Source: Crenalkalicoccus roseus
Lineage (GTDB): Bacteria > Pseudomonadota > Alphaproteobacteria > Acetobacterales > Acetobacteraceae
Assembly (NCBI RefSeq): GCF_004761865.1
Contig: NZ_SJDM01000033.1
Location: forward strand, 1 to 34,454
Reading direction: 5' to 3'
Length of the DNA: 34,454 bases
The position numbers were made by a program, and so were the translations under genes. The notes beneath the pieces are model-generated. The model was not told the origin of the DNA, did no database searches, and saw only the letters and a program-made list of their open reading frames with translations. Every line of letters begins with the position of its first letter. Position 1 is the first letter of the stretch. Below are positions 23,661 through 31,943 of this stretch, one piece after another.

Positions 23661-25640
23661 ATGGAGGGCAGCCGGGCGGGGCATGGCGGCGGGGCGGCCG
23701 CGCCGGCGGCGAGTCTGCTGGTCGGCGTGATGGGCCATGTGGACCACGGCAAGACGGCGCTGGTCCGCGCCCTCACCGGCACCGACACCGACCGGCTGCG
23801 GGAGGAGAAGGCGCGCGGCATCTCCATCGCCCTCGGCTTCGCCCTGCTGCGCGCCGGCGGGGCGGAGATCGACCTCGTGGACATGCCGGGCCACGAGCGC
23901 TTCGTGCGCACCATGATCGCAGGCGCGAGCGGCATCGAGGCGGCGCTGATCGTGGTCTCGGCGGCGGAGGGGGTGCGGCGGCAGACGCGCGAGCACCTGG
24001 AGATCGCGGGGCTGCTCGGCCTTTGCCGCGGTGTCGTCGCCGTGGCGCAGTGCGACCGCGCCACGGAGGAGGCCGCGGCCGCGGCCGGCGCCGAGGCCCT
24101 GTCCTGCGCCCGCGCCTGCGGCTTCGGACCGATGGAGGTGGTGCGCACCTCCGCCCTCGCCGGGGAGGGGCTGGAGGCGCTGGCGGCGGCGCTGGCGCGG
24201 CTTGCCCATGCCGCCCCGCCGCGGGCGGAGCACGGGCTGTTCCAGCTTCCCCTCGACCGCGCCTTCGCCCTTCCGGGGATCGGCCCCGTCGCCACCGGCA
24301 CGCTGCGGCGCGGGCGCCTCGCGGCCGGCGAGGAGGCGGAGCTGCTGCCGGGTGGGTGCCGGGTGCGGCTGCGCAGCCTGCAGATGCACGGCCGGGCGGT
24401 GGCGGCGGCCGGGCCGGGCCGGCGGGTCGCGGCCGGGCTGCGCGGCGTCGGGCTGGCGGCGCTGCGGCGTGGCAGGGTGCTGGCCACGCCGGGGGCGGCG
24501 CGGGAGGCGGCTTGGCTGGATGTGCGTCTCTCCCTTCTCGCCTCGGCGCCCCGGCCGCTCGGGAACGGCGCCGTGCTGCGGCTGCTGACCGGCACGCAGG
24601 AGGCATCGGCGCGGCTGCGCCTGCCGGGCGGCGGGGCGCTGCCGCCGGGCGGGACGGTGCTGGCGCAGCTCCTCTGCGTGCCGCCGGTGGCGGCGATGGC
24701 CGGGGACGGCTTCGTGCTGCGCCGTCCCTCCCCGCCCCTGACCGTCGGCGGCGGCACCATCCTCGACCTGCCCCCCGCCCCCCGCCGCCCCCGCGCCCAG
24801 GCGGCGGCGGAGCCGAGGCTCCGCGCCGCCGCCGGCGGCGACTGGGCCGGGGCGACGCGGCTGCTGCTGCGCGAGCTCGGCTTGGCCGGGGCCGCGCCGC
24901 CGGCGCTCGCGCCGCGCCTCGGCCACGCCCCGGCGCGGCTGCGCGCCTGGGCGCTGGAGGGGGGCGCGCGGGCGCTGCCGGACGGCACGCTGGTGGACGG
25001 CGAGGCGTGGCGATCCGGGCTCGCCGCGCTGCGCGGGGCGCTCGCCGCCTTCCACGCGGCGCGGCCGATGGAGCCCGGGATGCGACCGGAGGCGCTGCTT
25101 GCGGCGCTGCCCCGCGGCGCCGCCGCGCCGGTCGCCGGGGCGCTGCTCGGCGCCCTGCTGGCGGAGGGCGCGGCGGCGCGCGCGGCGGGCGGGCTGATCC
25201 GCGCCGCCAGCCACGATCCGGCACGGGCGCTCGGCGGCGACGACCGGGCGCTGGTGCAGGCGATGGAGGCGCTGTTCCGCGAAGCCGGCCTCGCCCCGCC
25301 GGACACGGCGGCGGCGGTGGCGGGCGATCCGCGGCGGCTGCAGGCGCTGCGCCTGCTGCTCGGCAGCGGCGTGCTGGTGCGTGCCACCGACCGCGTGCAG
25401 GGGCGCAGCCTGCTGTTCCACCGCGAGGCGCTGGCGCAGGCGCAGCGCCGCATCGCCGAGGCGCTGGCGGGGCCGGAGGGCTTCGCGGCGCGGGAGGCCG
25501 GGGCGCTGCTCGGCATCTCGCGCAAGTTCAGCATCCCGCTGCTCGAGCACCTGGACGCCATCCGCTTCACCCGCCGCGTCGGCGACCGGCGCTTCGTGCA
25601 GGCGGCGGAGGCGCCCGGGGCCGCGTCCGCCCGGCCCTGA
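23661..25640 (+). CDS. selB: Selenocysteine-specific elongation factor SelB
   Basis: This 659-residue GTPase delivers Sec-tRNA to UGA codons marked by a SECIS hairpin. The G domain has GHVDHGKT (25-32), the SelB-type switch EEKARGISIALGFA, and DMPGHERFVRTMIAGASGIEAALIVVSAAEGV. Beta-barrel domains follow, with AFALPGIGPVATGTLRRG, and a long C-terminal region with winged-helix repeats ending in FAAREAGALLGISRKFSIPLLEHLD, which binds SECIS RNA. The G4 motif, usually (N/T)KxD, reads Ala129-Gln130-Cys131-Asp132, so its lysine is absent. The ATG follows [12 protein letters not shown] saw neither selA nor a tRNA-Sec gene in the window. No Sec-containing gene is evident here either. Confidence 0.93.
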   Translation: MEGSRAGHGGGAAAPAASLLVGVMGHVDHGKTALVRALTGTDTDRLREEKARGISIALGFALLRAGGAEIDLVDMPGHERFVRTMIAGASGIEAALIVVSAAEGVRRQTREHLEIAGLLGLCRGVVAVAQCDRATEEAAAAAGAEALSCARACGFGPMEVVRTSALAGEGLEALAAALARLAHAAPPRAEHGLFQLPLDRAFALPGIGPVATGTLRRGRLAAGEEAELLPGGCRVRLRSLQMHGRAVAAAGPGRRVAAGLRGVGLAALRRGRVLATPGAAREAAWLDVRLSLLASAPRPLGNGAVLRLLTGTQEASARLRLPGGGALPPGGTVLAQLLCVPPVAAMAGDGFVLRRPSPPLTVGGGTILDLPPAPRRPRAQAAAEPRLRAAAGGDWAGATRLLLRELGLAGAAPPALAPRLGHAPARLRAWALEGGARALPDGTLVDGEAWRSGLAALRGALAAFHAARPMEPGMRPEALLAALPRGAAAPVAGALLGALLAEGAAARAAGGLIRAASHDPARALGGDDRALVQAMEALFREAGLAPPDTAAAVAGDPRRLQALRLLLGSGVLVRATDRVQGRSLLFHREALAQAQRRIAEALAGPEGFAAREAGALLGISRKFSIPLLEHLDAIRFTRRVGDRRFVQAAEAPGAASARP

Positions 25641-25662
25641 GCGCGCAACGGCCCCGGTCCGC

Positions 25663-25676
25663 CGCGATCCGTTCTA
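25663..25676 (-). repeat. Dispersed motif TAGRRCGGATCGCG, copy 1
   Basis: On the minus strand it reads TAGAACGGATCGCG, starting exactly at the TAG stop of the AzgA-type permease gene and running into the 33-bp gap before selB's end. It shares ACCGGGGC a few bases further on with copy 3. Confidence 0.6.
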
Positions 25677-26960
25677 GCTTACCATGAACTTGATGGCGCT
25701 GAGCACGGCCAGCAGCCAGACCGCGCCGTGCACCTCCCGCGCCCGCCCGGCCACCGTCTTCAGCCCGGCATAGGCGATGAAGCCGAGGCCGATGCCGGTG
25801 GCGATGGAGAAGGTGAAGGGCATCGCCAGGGCGGTGAGGATGGCCGGCAGGTAGTCGGTCATGTCGTCCCAGTCGAGGCTGCGCAGCGCCTGGGCCATCA
25901 GGCAGGCGATGAAGACCAGCGCCGGGGCGGTGGCGTAGCCGGGGATGGAGGTGGCGAGCGGGGCGAGGAACAGCGTCAGCAGGAACAGGCCCGCCACCAC
26001 CACCGCGGTCAGCCCGGTGCGCCCGCCCGCCTGGATGCCGGCCGCGCTCTCGATGTAGCTGACCGTGGTGGAGGTGCCGAGGACCGAGCCGATGATGGCG
26101 CCGCCCGAATCCGCCTGCAGCGCCCGCCCGAGGTTGGGCACCGTGCCGTCCGGGCGCATCAGCCCGGCGCGGTGGGTGCTGGCGATCAGCGTGCCGGCGT
26201 TGTCGAGCAGGTCCACCAGGAAGAAGGTGAAGACGATCCCGAAGATGCCGATCGCCAGCGCGCCGGCGATGTCGAGCTGGAACAGCGTCGGCGCGATCGA
26301 GGGCGGCAGGTCCACCACGCCGCGGAAGGTGGTCAGCCCGAAGGGGATGCCGGCCGCGGCGGTCAGCAGGATGCCGAGGATCATGGCGCCGGGCACGCCG
26401 CGCGCGGACAGCCCCGCGATCAGCAGGAACCCCGCCGCGCCGAGCAGCACCGGCACCTCGGCGACGTTGCCGAGGCCGACCAGCGTCGCCGGGTTGGCGA
26501 TCACGAGCCCCATGCTGCGCAGCCCGATCAGGCCGAGGAAGAAGCCGATGCCGGCGGCGATGCCGAGCTTGAGCGAGAGCGGAATGCCGTTGACCAGCCA
26601 CTCGCGGATGCGCAGCAGCGACACGGCGAGGAAGATCAGCCCGGAGACGAAGACGGCGCCGAGCGCCACCTGCCAGGGCACGCCCATGCCGAGCACCACG
26701 CCGAAGGCGAAATAGGCGTTGAGCCCCATCCCCGGCGCCAGCGCGATCGGGAAATTGGCCCACAGCCCCATCAGCGCCGAGCCGATCGCCGCGGCGAGGC
26801 AGGTGGCGACGAAGGCCGCGCCCTGGTCGATCCCGGCCTCGGCCAGGATCGAGGGGTTGACGATGACGATGTAGGCCATCGTCAGGAAGGTGGTGGCGCC
26901 GGCCACCACCTCGGTGCGCGGATCGGTGCCGCGCGCCCGCATCTCGAAGAACCGTTCCAT
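25674..26960 (-). CDS. AzgA-type purine permease (NCS2 family)
   Basis: This 428-residue inner-membrane carrier matches the AzgA branch of nucleobase:cation symporters, which take up adenine, guanine and hypoxanthine. Typical marks are TEVVAGATTFLTMAYIVIVNP (about 14-34), NFPIALAPGMGLNAYFAF (about 69-86), the VDLLDNAGTLI segment in the middle, and GTSTTVSYIESAAGIQAGGRTGLTAVV, with about 13-14 hydrophobic segments. Two start codons adjoin: GTG at 26963 and ATG at 26960; I use the ATG. A promoter with an inverted repeat lies at 26996-27024. The DUF962 gene is upstream on the same strand, and selB converges on this gene. The stop TAG is the first part of a dispersed motif. Confidence 0.92.
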   Translation of the reverse strand: MERFFEMRARGTDPRTEVVAGATTFLTMAYIVIVNPSILAEAGIDQGAAFVATCLAAAIGSALMGLWANFPIALAPGMGLNAYFAFGVVLGMGVPWQVALGAVFVSGLIFLAVSLLRIREWLVNGIPLSLKLGIAAGIGFFLGLIGLRSMGLVIANPATLVGLGNVAEVPVLLGAAGFLLIAGLSARGVPGAMILGILLTAAAGIPFGLTTFRGVVDLPPSIAPTLFQLDIAGALAIGIFGIVFTFFLVDLLDNAGTLIASTHRAGLMRPDGTVPNLGRALQADSGGAIIGSVLGTSTTVSYIESAAGIQAGGRTGLTAVVVAGLFLLTLFLAPLATSIPGYATAPALVFIACLMAQALRSLDWDDMTDYLPAILTALAMPFTFSIATGIGLGFIAYAGLKTVAGRAREVHGAVWLLAVLSAIKFMVS

Positions 26961-26995
26961 CACCCGCCAATCGCCCCCTCGCCCGGTGCGGGAGG

Positions 26996-27024
26996 CGTAT
27001 AGTCCCGCAGCCGGGACGGGTCAG
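26996..27024 (-). promoter_or_regulatory. Candidate promoter of the AzgA-type gene with operator-like dyad
   Basis: On the minus strand CTGACC (27024-27019) and TATACG (27001-26996) are 17 bp apart, each matching four of six sigma70 consensus bases. The spacer is almost filled by a perfect inverted repeat, GTCCCG-4-CGGGAC (27002-27017). A start near 26989 would leave about 29 nt of leader. A dyad in this place suits a repressor or a MerR-like spacer-binding regulator; it could alternatively be the terminator stem of the DUF962 gene, though no T-run follows. Confidence 0.4.
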
Positions 27025-27045
27025 CGGGGGATGTGCGGGGAAGGG

Positions 27046-27372
27046 CTACAGCCCGTGCCGGCGCAGCTCCGGCCCGAGGCGGAGGGTCGCGGCCAGCCAG
27101 GCCATGCGCAGATCGCCGCGCAGCGACCACAGCGGATAGGTGAAGGTGGCCGGCCGGTTACGCTCGATCGCGAGATGCGACACCCAGGCGAATCCGTAGC
27201 CGATGACCGGCGCCAGCAGCACCACCCACCAGGGGCCGAGCAGGACCCCCCACACCAGGGCCACCAGCGCCAGCCCGGTGCCGGCGACGTGCACGGCGCG
27301 GGTGGCGGGGGCGGCGTGCTCCCGCAGGTAGTAGGGCCAGAATTCCTCGAAGCTGCGGAACCGCTCGGCCAT
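27046..27372 (-). CDS. DUF962 / Mpo1-like membrane protein
   Basis: This 108-residue protein belongs to the DUF962 family, related to yeast Mpo1 (YGL010w), a dioxygenase that acts in alpha-oxidation of 2-hydroxy fatty acids. Family marks: FRSFEEFWPYYLREHAAPATRAVHVAGT (5-32), with the conserved histidines of REH and VHVAGT; two hydrophobic segments (about 33-64); and the second histidine cluster GYGFAWVSHLAIERNRPATF followed by YPLWSLRGDLRM. It is probably an inner-membrane protein. The ATG at 27372 is divergent from the MFS_3 exporter gene 95 bp away. The bacterial function is not established to my knowledge. Confidence 0.88.
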   Translation of the reverse strand: MAERFRSFEEFWPYYLREHAAPATRAVHVAGTGLALVALVWGVLLGPWWVVLLAPVIGYGFAWVSHLAIERNRPATFTYPLWSLRGDLRMAWLAATLRLGPELRRHGL

Positions 27373-27467
27373 GGCGGAAACGATCTGGGCGGTGGGGGGC
27401 GGGATTTCCAGGCCCTGCCCCGCCTGTTCCGCTTCCGCTGGCGGCGCGCCCGCTGCACCCTGGGGCG

Positions 27468-29069
27468 ATGCCCCTCGCCCTGCCCCTGCCGCGCGCCGCC
27501 GCGCCGCTGCGCCACGCCGTATTCCGCACCCTCTGGCTCGCCACCCTGGCGAGCAACATCGGCATCTGGATCCAGGGCACCGCGGCGGCCTGGATGATGA
27601 CCAGCCTCGATCCCCGGCCGCTGATGGTCAGCCTGGTGCAGGCCGCCTCCATGCTGCCGGTGTTCCTGCTGGCGCTGCCGGCCGGGGCGCTGGCCGACAT
27701 CCTGGACCGGCGTCACTTCCTGATCGGCGCCCAGGCCTGGATCCTGGCGATGGCGCTGCTGCTGGCAGCGCTGACCGCGGCGGAGGCGCTCGGCCCCTGG
27801 GGGCTGCTCGCCCTCACCTTCGCCATCGGGGCGGGGACGGCGATGAACTTCCCCGCCTGGGCCGCCACCACGCCCGAGCTGGTGCCACGCGAGGACTTGG
27901 TCGGCGCCATCGCGCTGAACGGCATCGGCTTCAACCTGGCCCGCGCGGTGGGCCCGGCGATCGGCGGCTTCGCCGTGGCCGCGGCAGGGCCGGAGGCGGC
28001 CTTCGCGCTGAACGCCCTCACCTTCCTCGTGCTGATGCTGGTGCTGATCCTGTGGCGGCGGGAGCGCGGCGCCTCCCGCCTGCCGAAGGAGCACCTGCTC
28101 TCGGCGATGCGGGCGGGGCTGCGCTACGTGGCGGCGACGCCGTCCATGCACGCGGCGATCCTCCGCGCCTGCACCTTCTTCTTCTTCACCGCCGCCGTGT
28201 GGGGGCTGATGCCGCTGCTGGTGCGCGAGCGGCTCGGCCTCGGGCCCGAGGCCTTCGGGCTGATGCTCGGCGTCATGGGGGCGGGGGCGGTCGGGGCGGG
28301 CTTCGTGCTGCCGGCGCTGCGCGGGCGCATGGGGCCGGATGCGCTGGTGTTCTGGTCGTCGCTGCTGGCGGCGGCGGCGATGGGGATGCTCGCCCTCTCG
28401 CGCCACTGGCTGCCGGCGGCGCTGGCGATGCTGGCCTATGGCGGGGCCTGGATCGCCGCCGGCAGCACCCTGGCCGCGGCGGCGCAAATCGCCGCCCCCG
28501 CCTGGGTGCGGGCGCGGGCGATCGCGATCTACCAGCTCAGCTTCTTCGGCCTGATGGCGCTGGGTTCGGCGCTGGCGGGCTGGCTCGGCGGGCGGTTCGG
28601 CATCGCCGCGGCGATGGGGCTCGCGGCGGCGGGCGGGGCGGTGGCGGCGGTCGCGGTGCGGGGCTGGAGCCTGGCCCCGGCCCCGCCCTCCGCCGCGCCG
28701 GCCCATCCGGTGCCGAAGCCGGAGGCGCCGGCGGCCGAGCTGCAGGCGCTGCTCGGCGAGGATTCCGGGCAGGTGCTGGAGGTGGTGCGCTACCGCATCG
28801 ATCCGGCCGAGCGCGACGCCTTCCTCGCCGAGATGCGGGAGGTGCGCCTGGTGCGGCTGCGCGCCGGCGCCGTCTCCTGGCGGCTCTACGAGGATGTGGC
28901 GCACCCCGAGCGCTATGCCGAGCTCTGGGCCGTCCCCTCCTGGACCGAGCATCTGCGCGAGGAGCACCGGCTGACCGAGGAGGACCTCGCGATCCTCGGC
29001 CGCGCCGCCGCCCGCCACCGTGGCGAGGGGCCGCCGGAGGCGGCGCGCTATCTCAGCATCGCCCCCTAG
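27468..29069 (+). CDS. MFS_3 (EntS-like) exporter with ABM-like C-terminal domain
   Basis: This 533-residue protein has an MFS exporter (about 15-405, 12 membrane segments) of the enterobactin-exporter-like MFS_3 group: FRTLWLATLASNIGIWIQGTAAAWMMTSL at the start, LPAGALADILDRRHFLI as loop 2-3, and AIALNGIGFNLARAVGPAIGG. A proline-rich linker leads to a soluble C-terminal domain (about 430-520). It resembles the antibiotic-biosynthesis-monooxygenase (ABM) ferredoxin-like fold, with VLEVVRYRIDPAERDAFLAEM and SWRLYEDVAHPERYAELWAVPSWTEHLREEHR. Such tails occur in other members of this group. The ATG has only a weak ribosome site (TGGGGCG). Its stop TAG begins a dispersed motif. The substrate is unknown. 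Confidence 0.88.
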   Translation: MPLALPLPRAAAPLRHAVFRTLWLATLASNIGIWIQGTAAAWMMTSLDPRPLMVSLVQAASMLPVFLLALPAGALADILDRRHFLIGAQAWILAMALLLAALTAAEALGPWGLLALTFAIGAGTAMNFPAWAATTPELVPREDLVGAIALNGIGFNLARAVGPAIGGFAVAAAGPEAAFALNALTFLVLMLVLILWRRERGASRLPKEHLLSAMRAGLRYVAATPSMHAAILRACTFFFFTAAVWGLMPLLVRERLGLGPEAFGLMLGVMGAGAVGAGFVLPALRGRMGPDALVFWSSLLAAAAMGMLALSRHWLPAALAMLAYGGAWIAAGSTLAAAAQIAAPAWVRARAIAIYQLSFFGLMALGSALAGWLGGRFGIAAAMGLAAAGGAVAAVAVRGWSLAPAPPSAAPAHPVPKPEAPAAELQALLGEDSGQVLEVVRYRIDPAERDAFLAEMREVRLVRLRAGAVSWRLYEDVAHPERYAELWAVPSWTEHLREEHRLTEEDLAILGRAAARHRGEGPPEAARYLSIAP

Positions 29070-29080
29070 GGCGGATCGCG
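29067..29080 (+). repeat. Dispersed motif TAGRRCGGATCGCG, copy 2
   Basis: It reads TAGGGCGGATCGCG and starts exactly at the TAG stop of the MFS_3 exporter gene. It differs from copy 3 at one base. Confidence 0.6.
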
Positions 29081-29181
29081 AACCGCCGGAAACGGCCGGG
29101 TGCGCGACCTTGCCCCGCGGACAATGAACCAGGGCCGTTGCCGCGAACGAGGCCGGGGGGAAGCGGCTCCGGGCGCGGCGG

Positions 29182-29206
29182 GCAACCTTCCCGGCCGGGG
29201 ACCGTT
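29182..29206 (+). promoter_or_regulatory. Candidate EcfG-type promoter of dps
   Basis: GCAAC (29182-29186) and CGTT (29203-29206) are 16 bp apart, one mismatch from the EcfG consensus GGAAC-N16/17-CGTT. It lies 94 bp before the dps ATG. Stress-sigma control of Dps is common in alphaproteobacteria, which makes the site sensible. Chance matches are frequent in GC-rich DNA. The rest of the 231-bp gap (29070-29300) holds GC-rich dyads and no gene. Confidence 0.33.
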
Positions 29207-29300
29207 CCCCCGCCGCACGCCCGGGCCCGCCGCGTTCCGGGGCCTTCCCCCCGCGGCGCGGCACCCCATCCTTGAGCGGCAACGAGAGAGGAGCAGCAGC

Positions 29301-29819
29301 ATGGCGAAATCGTCCGGCAAGGACGCCAAGGTCCTGCCAACCCGCAACGACGTCCCCGACAACGCGAAGCAGGTCTCGATCGGCATCCTGCAGGGCTGCC
29401 TCGTGGACACGATCGACCTCTACAACGCCACCCGCCAGGCGCACTGGAACGTGAAGGGGCCGCATTTCGGCGCGCTGCACGAGCTGTTCGAGCAATTCTA
29501 CACCGATCTCGCCGTGGCCTCCGACGACCTCGCCGAGCGGATCGTGCAGATCGGCGGCATCGCCAGCGGCACCACCCAGACCCTGGCCTCCCAGACCCGG
29601 CTGCCCCCCTACCCCACCGACCTGCTGGCCGGGATGGACCATGTGGCGGCCCTGGCCGAGCGCTACGCCCAGGTCGCCAAGACCCTGCGCGCAGGCATCG
29701 AGGAGACCGAGGAGGCGGGCGATGCCGACACGGCCGACCTGCTGACCGAGCAGTCCCGCGCCATGGACAAGAAGCTCTGGATGCTGGAGGCGCATCTCGG
29801 GCCGGACAAGGCGCGGTAG
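29301..29819 (+). CDS. dps: DNA starvation protection protein Dps
   Basis: This 172-residue ferritin-like protein assembles as a 12-mer that oxidises and stores iron and protects DNA under stress. The intersubunit ferroxidase centre is complete: His48 (QAHWNVKGPHF), His60, Asp75 and Glu79, with the family spacing of 12, 15 and 4. The N-terminal tail MAKSSGKDAK is lysine-rich, as in Dps forms that bind DNA. The ATG at 29301 is preceded by AGAGGAG at 9 bp; starts further upstream have no conserved sequence. A terminator-like hairpin overlaps its stop codon. A candidate EcfG promoter lies upstream. Confidence 0.94.
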   Translation: MAKSSGKDAKVLPTRNDVPDNAKQVSIGILQGCLVDTIDLYNATRQAHWNVKGPHFGALHELFEQFYTDLAVASDDLAERIVQIGGIASGTTQTLASQTRLPPYPTDLLAGMDHVAALAERYAQVAKTLRAGIEETEEAGDADTADLLTEQSRAMDKKLWMLEAHLGPDKAR

Positions 29820-29839
29820 GCCGGGGGTCGTTCCCGGCC
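29819..29839 (+). terminator. Terminator-like hairpin after dps
   Basis: GGCCGGG (29819-29825) pairs perfectly with CCCGGCC (29833-29839) across a 7-nt loop, beginning at the last base of the dps stop codon. No T-run follows, so if it works it is an atypical intrinsic terminator or a 3'-end stabiliser. Confidence 0.4.
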
Positions 29840-29903
29840 GCCTCCCGCCGAAGCTCCGCCGGGCGCCCCTGCCCGACGGGGCCGGCGCGACTCCTCATCC
29901 GGA

Positions 29904-29932
29904 TTGTCGCGCGTCGCGGGTAGGGGTATCTT
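29904..29932 (+). promoter_or_regulatory. sigma70-type promoter of parE
   Basis: TTGTCG (29904-29909) and TATCTT (29927-29932) are separated by 17 bp. A start near 29939 would leave about 16 nt before the ATG at 29955, enough for the AGGGGA ribosome site. An upstream TTG-type start at 29904 would lie inside this promoter, which supports the shorter protein. Confidence 0.5.
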
Positions 29933-29954
29933 GGCGGCAACAGGGGAACAAGAC

Positions 29955-31943
29955 ATGAACGACTTGTTCGGCGGCCGCCGGCCTGCACGCGGAGCCGCCA
30001 ATGCCAGCGATGCCGCCGCCTACTCCGCCAAGGACATCGAGGTGCTGGAGGGGCTGGAGCCGGTCCGGCGCCGGCCGGGCATGTACATCGGCGGCACCGA
30101 CGAGAACGCGCTGCACCACTTGGCCGCCGAGATCCTGGACAACGCCATGGACGAGGCGGTGGCGGGCTTCGCCGACCGCATCGAGGTGACGCTGGAGCCG
30201 GGCAACTGGCTCACCATCCGCGACAACGGGCGGGGCATCCCGACCGACCCGCACCCGAAATTCCCGAAGCTCTCCGCCCTCGAGGTGATCCTCACCACCC
30301 TGCATTCAGGCGGGAAATTCTCGGGCAAGGCCTACAGCACCTCGGGCGGCCTGCACGGCGTCGGTTCCTCGGTGGTGAACGCCCTGTCGGAGCGGCTGGA
30401 GGTGGAGGTGGCGCGCGACCGCACCCTCTTCACCCAGGCCTTCGAGCGCGGCAGGCCGGTCACCAAGCTGAAGAACGCCGGGGCGGTGCACAACCGCCGC
30501 GGCACCGCCATCCGCTTCCGCCCCGACCCCGAGATCTTCGGCAGGCAGCAATTCTCCGCCGCCAGGCTCTACCGCCTCTGCCGCTCCAAGGCCTACCTGT
30601 TCCGCGGCGTCGAGATCCGCTGGGCCTGCGACCCCGCCCTGGCCGGGGAGGCGGTGCCGCCCCAGGCGGTGCTGCACTTCCCGGGCGGTCTCTCGGACTT
30701 CCTCGCCTCCGCCGTCGAGGGGCGCAGCGCCGTCGTCCCCGCGCCCTTCGCCGGCGAGGCGGAGTTCGCCGAGGCGCAGGGCCGCTGCGAATGGGCCATC
30801 ACCTGGCTGGAGCAGGGCGAGGGCTTCCTCAACACCTACGCCAACACCATCCCGACGCCGCAGGGCGGCACGCACGAGGCGGGGCTGCGCGCGGCGCTGG
30901 TCAAGGCGCTGCGCGCCTATGGCGAGCTGAAGAAGGAGCGGCGCGCCGCCGCCGTCACCGCCGAGGACCTGCTCTCCGGGGCAGCCGGCATGCTCTCGGT
31001 CTTCATCCGCGAGCCGCATTTCCAGGGCCAGACCAAGGAGAAGCTGACCAGCCCCGAGGCGGCGCGGCTGGTGGAGGCGGCGCTGCGCGACCGCTTCGAC
31101 CACTGGCTGGCGGGCGACCCCACCACGGCGGACAACCTCCTCGCCTGGGCGATCGAACGCGCCGAGGAGCGCCTCCGCCGGCGCGAGCAGAAGGACACGC
31201 CGCGCAAGAGCGCGACGCGCAAGCTGCGCCTGCCCGGCAAGCTCGCCGACTGCGCGCGGGAGAGCGCGGAGGGCACCGAGATCTTCCTGGTCGAGGGCGA
31301 TTCCGCCGGCGGCTCCGCCAAGCAGGCGCGCGACCGCGAGACCCAGGCGGTGCTGCCGCTGCGCGGCAAGATCCTCAACGTCGCCTCCGCCTCCGCCGAC
31401 AAGCTGCGGCAGAACCAGGAGCTGAAGGACCTGATCGAGGCGCTGGGCTGCGGCGCCGGGGAGCGGTTCGACATCGCCCGCTTGCGCTATGGCCGCGTCG
31501 TCATCATGACCGACGCCGACGTGGACGGGGCGCACATCGCTGCGCTGCTGATGACCTTCTTCTACAAGGAGCTGCCCGAGCTGGTGCGGCAGGGGCGGGT
31601 GTTCCTCGCCCAGCCGCCGCTCTACCGCCTGCAGGCCGGCGGCAGGTCGCTCTACGCCCGCGACGACGCGGACCGCGAGCGGCTGCTGAAGAAGGCGTTC
31701 AAGCCGAACCAGAAGGTGGAGGTCAGCCGCTTCAAGGGCCTCGGCGAGATGCCGCCCGCCACGCTGAAGGAAACGACGATGGATCCGCGCCGGCGGACCC
31801 TGCTGAAGGTGGTGCTGCCGCCGGAGGAGCGCGCGAGGACCTCCGAACTGGTCGAGGCGCTGATGGGCCGGAAGCCGGAGCTGCGCTTCCGCTTCATCCA
31901 GGAGAACGCCGCGCGGCTCGACGAGGCGGCGGTGGACGTCTAG
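29955..31943 (+). CDS. parE: DNA topoisomerase IV subunit B (ParE)
   Basis: This 662-residue ATPase subunit of topoisomerase IV decatenates daughter chromosomes together with ParC, which is not in the window. GHKL ATP-site motifs: catalytic Glu59 in EILDNAMDEAVAG, Asp90 in RDNGRGIPT, and GGLHGVGSSVVNAL from 131. After the transducer domain comes the TOPRIM domain, with LVEGDSAGGSAKQARDR (Glu447) and TDADVDGAHI (Asp520, Asp522, Asp524), and the closing RFKGLGEMPPATLKETTMDP segment. The length (about 630-690 for ParE, about 800 for GyrB) and PGMYIGGTDENALHHL favour ParE. The ATG has CAGGGGAA upstream. Its TAG starts a dispersed motif, and an alpha/beta hydrolase gene converges on it. Confidence 0.93.
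   Translation: MNDLFGGRRPARGAANASDAAAYSAKDIEVLEGLEPVRRRPGMYIGGTDENALHHLAAEILDNAMDEAVAGFADRIEVTLEPGNWLTIRDNGRGIPTDPHPKFPKLSALEVILTTLHSGGKFSGKAYSTSGGLHGVGSSVVNALSERLEVEVARDRTLFTQAFERGRPVTKLKNAGAVHNRRGTAIRFRPDPEIFGRQQFSAARLYRLCRSKAYLFRGVEIRWACDPALAGEAVPPQAVLHFPGGLSDFLASAVEGRSAVVPAPFAGEAEFAEAQGRCEWAITWLEQGEGFLNTYANTIPTPQGGTHEAGLRAALVKALRAYGELKKERRAAAVTAEDLLSGAAGMLSVFIREPHFQGQTKEKLTSPEAARLVEAALRDRFDHWLAGDPTTADNLLAWAIERAEERLRRREQKDTPRKSATRKLRLPGKLADCARESAEGTEIFLVEGDSAGGSAKQARDRETQAVLPLRGKILNVASASADKLRQNQELKDLIEALGCGAGERFDIARLRYGRVVIMTDADVDGAHIAALLMTFFYKELPELVRQGRVFLAQPPLYRLQAGGRSLYARDDADRERLLKKAFKPNQKVEVSRFKGLGEMPPATLKETTMDPRRRTLLKVVLPPEERARTSELVEALMGRKPELRFRFIQENAARLDEAAVDV

Noticed and set aside
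23550..25673. A tRNA-Sec (selC) gene beside selB.
   Set aside because: No long-acceptor cloverleaf or UCA anticodon arm was seen in the short gaps on either side.
29174..29234. Large inverted repeat (CGCGGCGGGC with GCCCGCCGCG) upstream of dps, possibly a structured RNA.
   Set aside because: The arms are 10 bp of pure G/C with a 41-nt loop. This is easily met by chance here, and no known RNA family was recognised.
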